From Deltaproteobacteria bacterium (GTDB lineage: Bacteria; Desulfobacterota; Desulfobacteria; Desulfobacterales; Desulfatibacillaceae), in assembly GCA_019308705.1 (NCBI GenBank), contig JAFDHW010000237.1, positions 1 to 5,082 of the forward strand: a stretch of 5,082 bases of DNA, given 5' to 3'. The notes below the pieces were generated by a model that did not search any database, was not told the origin of the DNA, and was given only the letters and a program-made list of their open reading frames with translations. A program made the translations under genes and the position numbers. This document shows positions 4,969-5,082 of the stretch, piece by piece (position 1 is the stretch's first letter; every line of letters starts with the position of its first letter).

Positions 4969-5082
4969 TAGCCCGAATTATTCATGAAAAATTTCACCGA
5001 ATAAAATATTTATACGGATTTAAACAGGTTAAGTGCCAATTGAAGGGTCCTTGAAAAATGCACGCTGTTTATTTGAGGAATG
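4969..5082 (-). repeat. AT-rich intergenic repeat element, right copy (inverted)
   Basis: The reverse complement matches 101-214 with 8 mismatches and no gaps. The inner end is sharp at 4969; the outer end is cut by the window edge, so the full length is unknown. Shared blocks include TTGGCACTTAACCTGTTT, TAAATATTTTATT and TGAAATTTTTCATG (minus-strand reading). Unlike the left copy, this one lies upstream of an ORF, 42 bp from the methyltransferase remnant's ATG. TATAAAT on the minus strand could serve as a -10 for it, but the nearest -35-like TTGGCA is 19 bp away, which is long. There is no coding potential that both copies conserve. Confidence 0.85.

Noticed and set aside
5020..5040. Integron attC-like site (GTTAAGT matches GTTRRRY)
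   Set aside because: No matching RYYYAAC partner in the expected place, copies are inverted rather than direct, and no integrase or cassette structure is seen.
101..5082. Composite transposon or genomic island bounded by the inverted repeats
   Set aside because: No transposase, recombinase or target-site duplication can be seen, the interior genes share the flanking GC-rich style, and lptD is a housekeeping gene unlikely to be cargo.

Overview
The window is GC-rich DNA from a Gram-negative bacterium. It encodes an outer-membrane LPS-export protein (LptD) and genes with strongly GC-biased third positions. The style of the LptD and of a methyltransferase N-terminus suggests a Desulfobacterota (former Deltaproteobacteria) lineage; this is inference from sequence style, not a database match.

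Layout, left to right. Positions 1-81 carry what looks like the last codons of a rightward gene. Positions 79-214 are an AT-rich intergenic repeat element. Positions 212-1722 (minus strand) are a two-gene ABC importer operon of the SsuBC/TauBC/NrtBC class: permease first, then ATPase, overlapping by ATGA, with no substrate-binding protein in the window. A 183-bp divergent control region (1723-1905) separates it from a rightward gene for an 85-residue, four-cysteine protein of unknown function (1906-2163). That gene is followed by a strongly foldable RNA segment (2178-2265) and a textbook intrinsic terminator (2284-2308). A separate promoter candidate (2349-2376) then precedes lptD (2431-4644, TTG start). 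A hairpin follows lptD. Next, on the minus strand, is a short ORF (4658-4927) that looks like the 5' remnant of a class I SAM-dependent methyltransferase. The window ends in a second copy of the AT-rich repeat (4969-5082), inverted relative to the first.

The most striking feature is this pair of inverted repeats: 114 bp each, aligned without gaps, with 8 mismatches by my count, bracketing about 4.75 kb of otherwise ordinary GC-rich genes. The left copy sits between two convergent genes and appears to contain both of their stop codons. It also has an internal inverted repeat, like an ERIC- or MITE-type element. No transposase, integrase, CRISPR array or defence gene is visible. The bracketed genes do not form an obvious single pathway: an orphan importer, a small unknown protein and an LPS-transport component. 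The best candidates for something undescribed are the repeat family, the structured RNA before lptD and the small cysteine-bearing protein.
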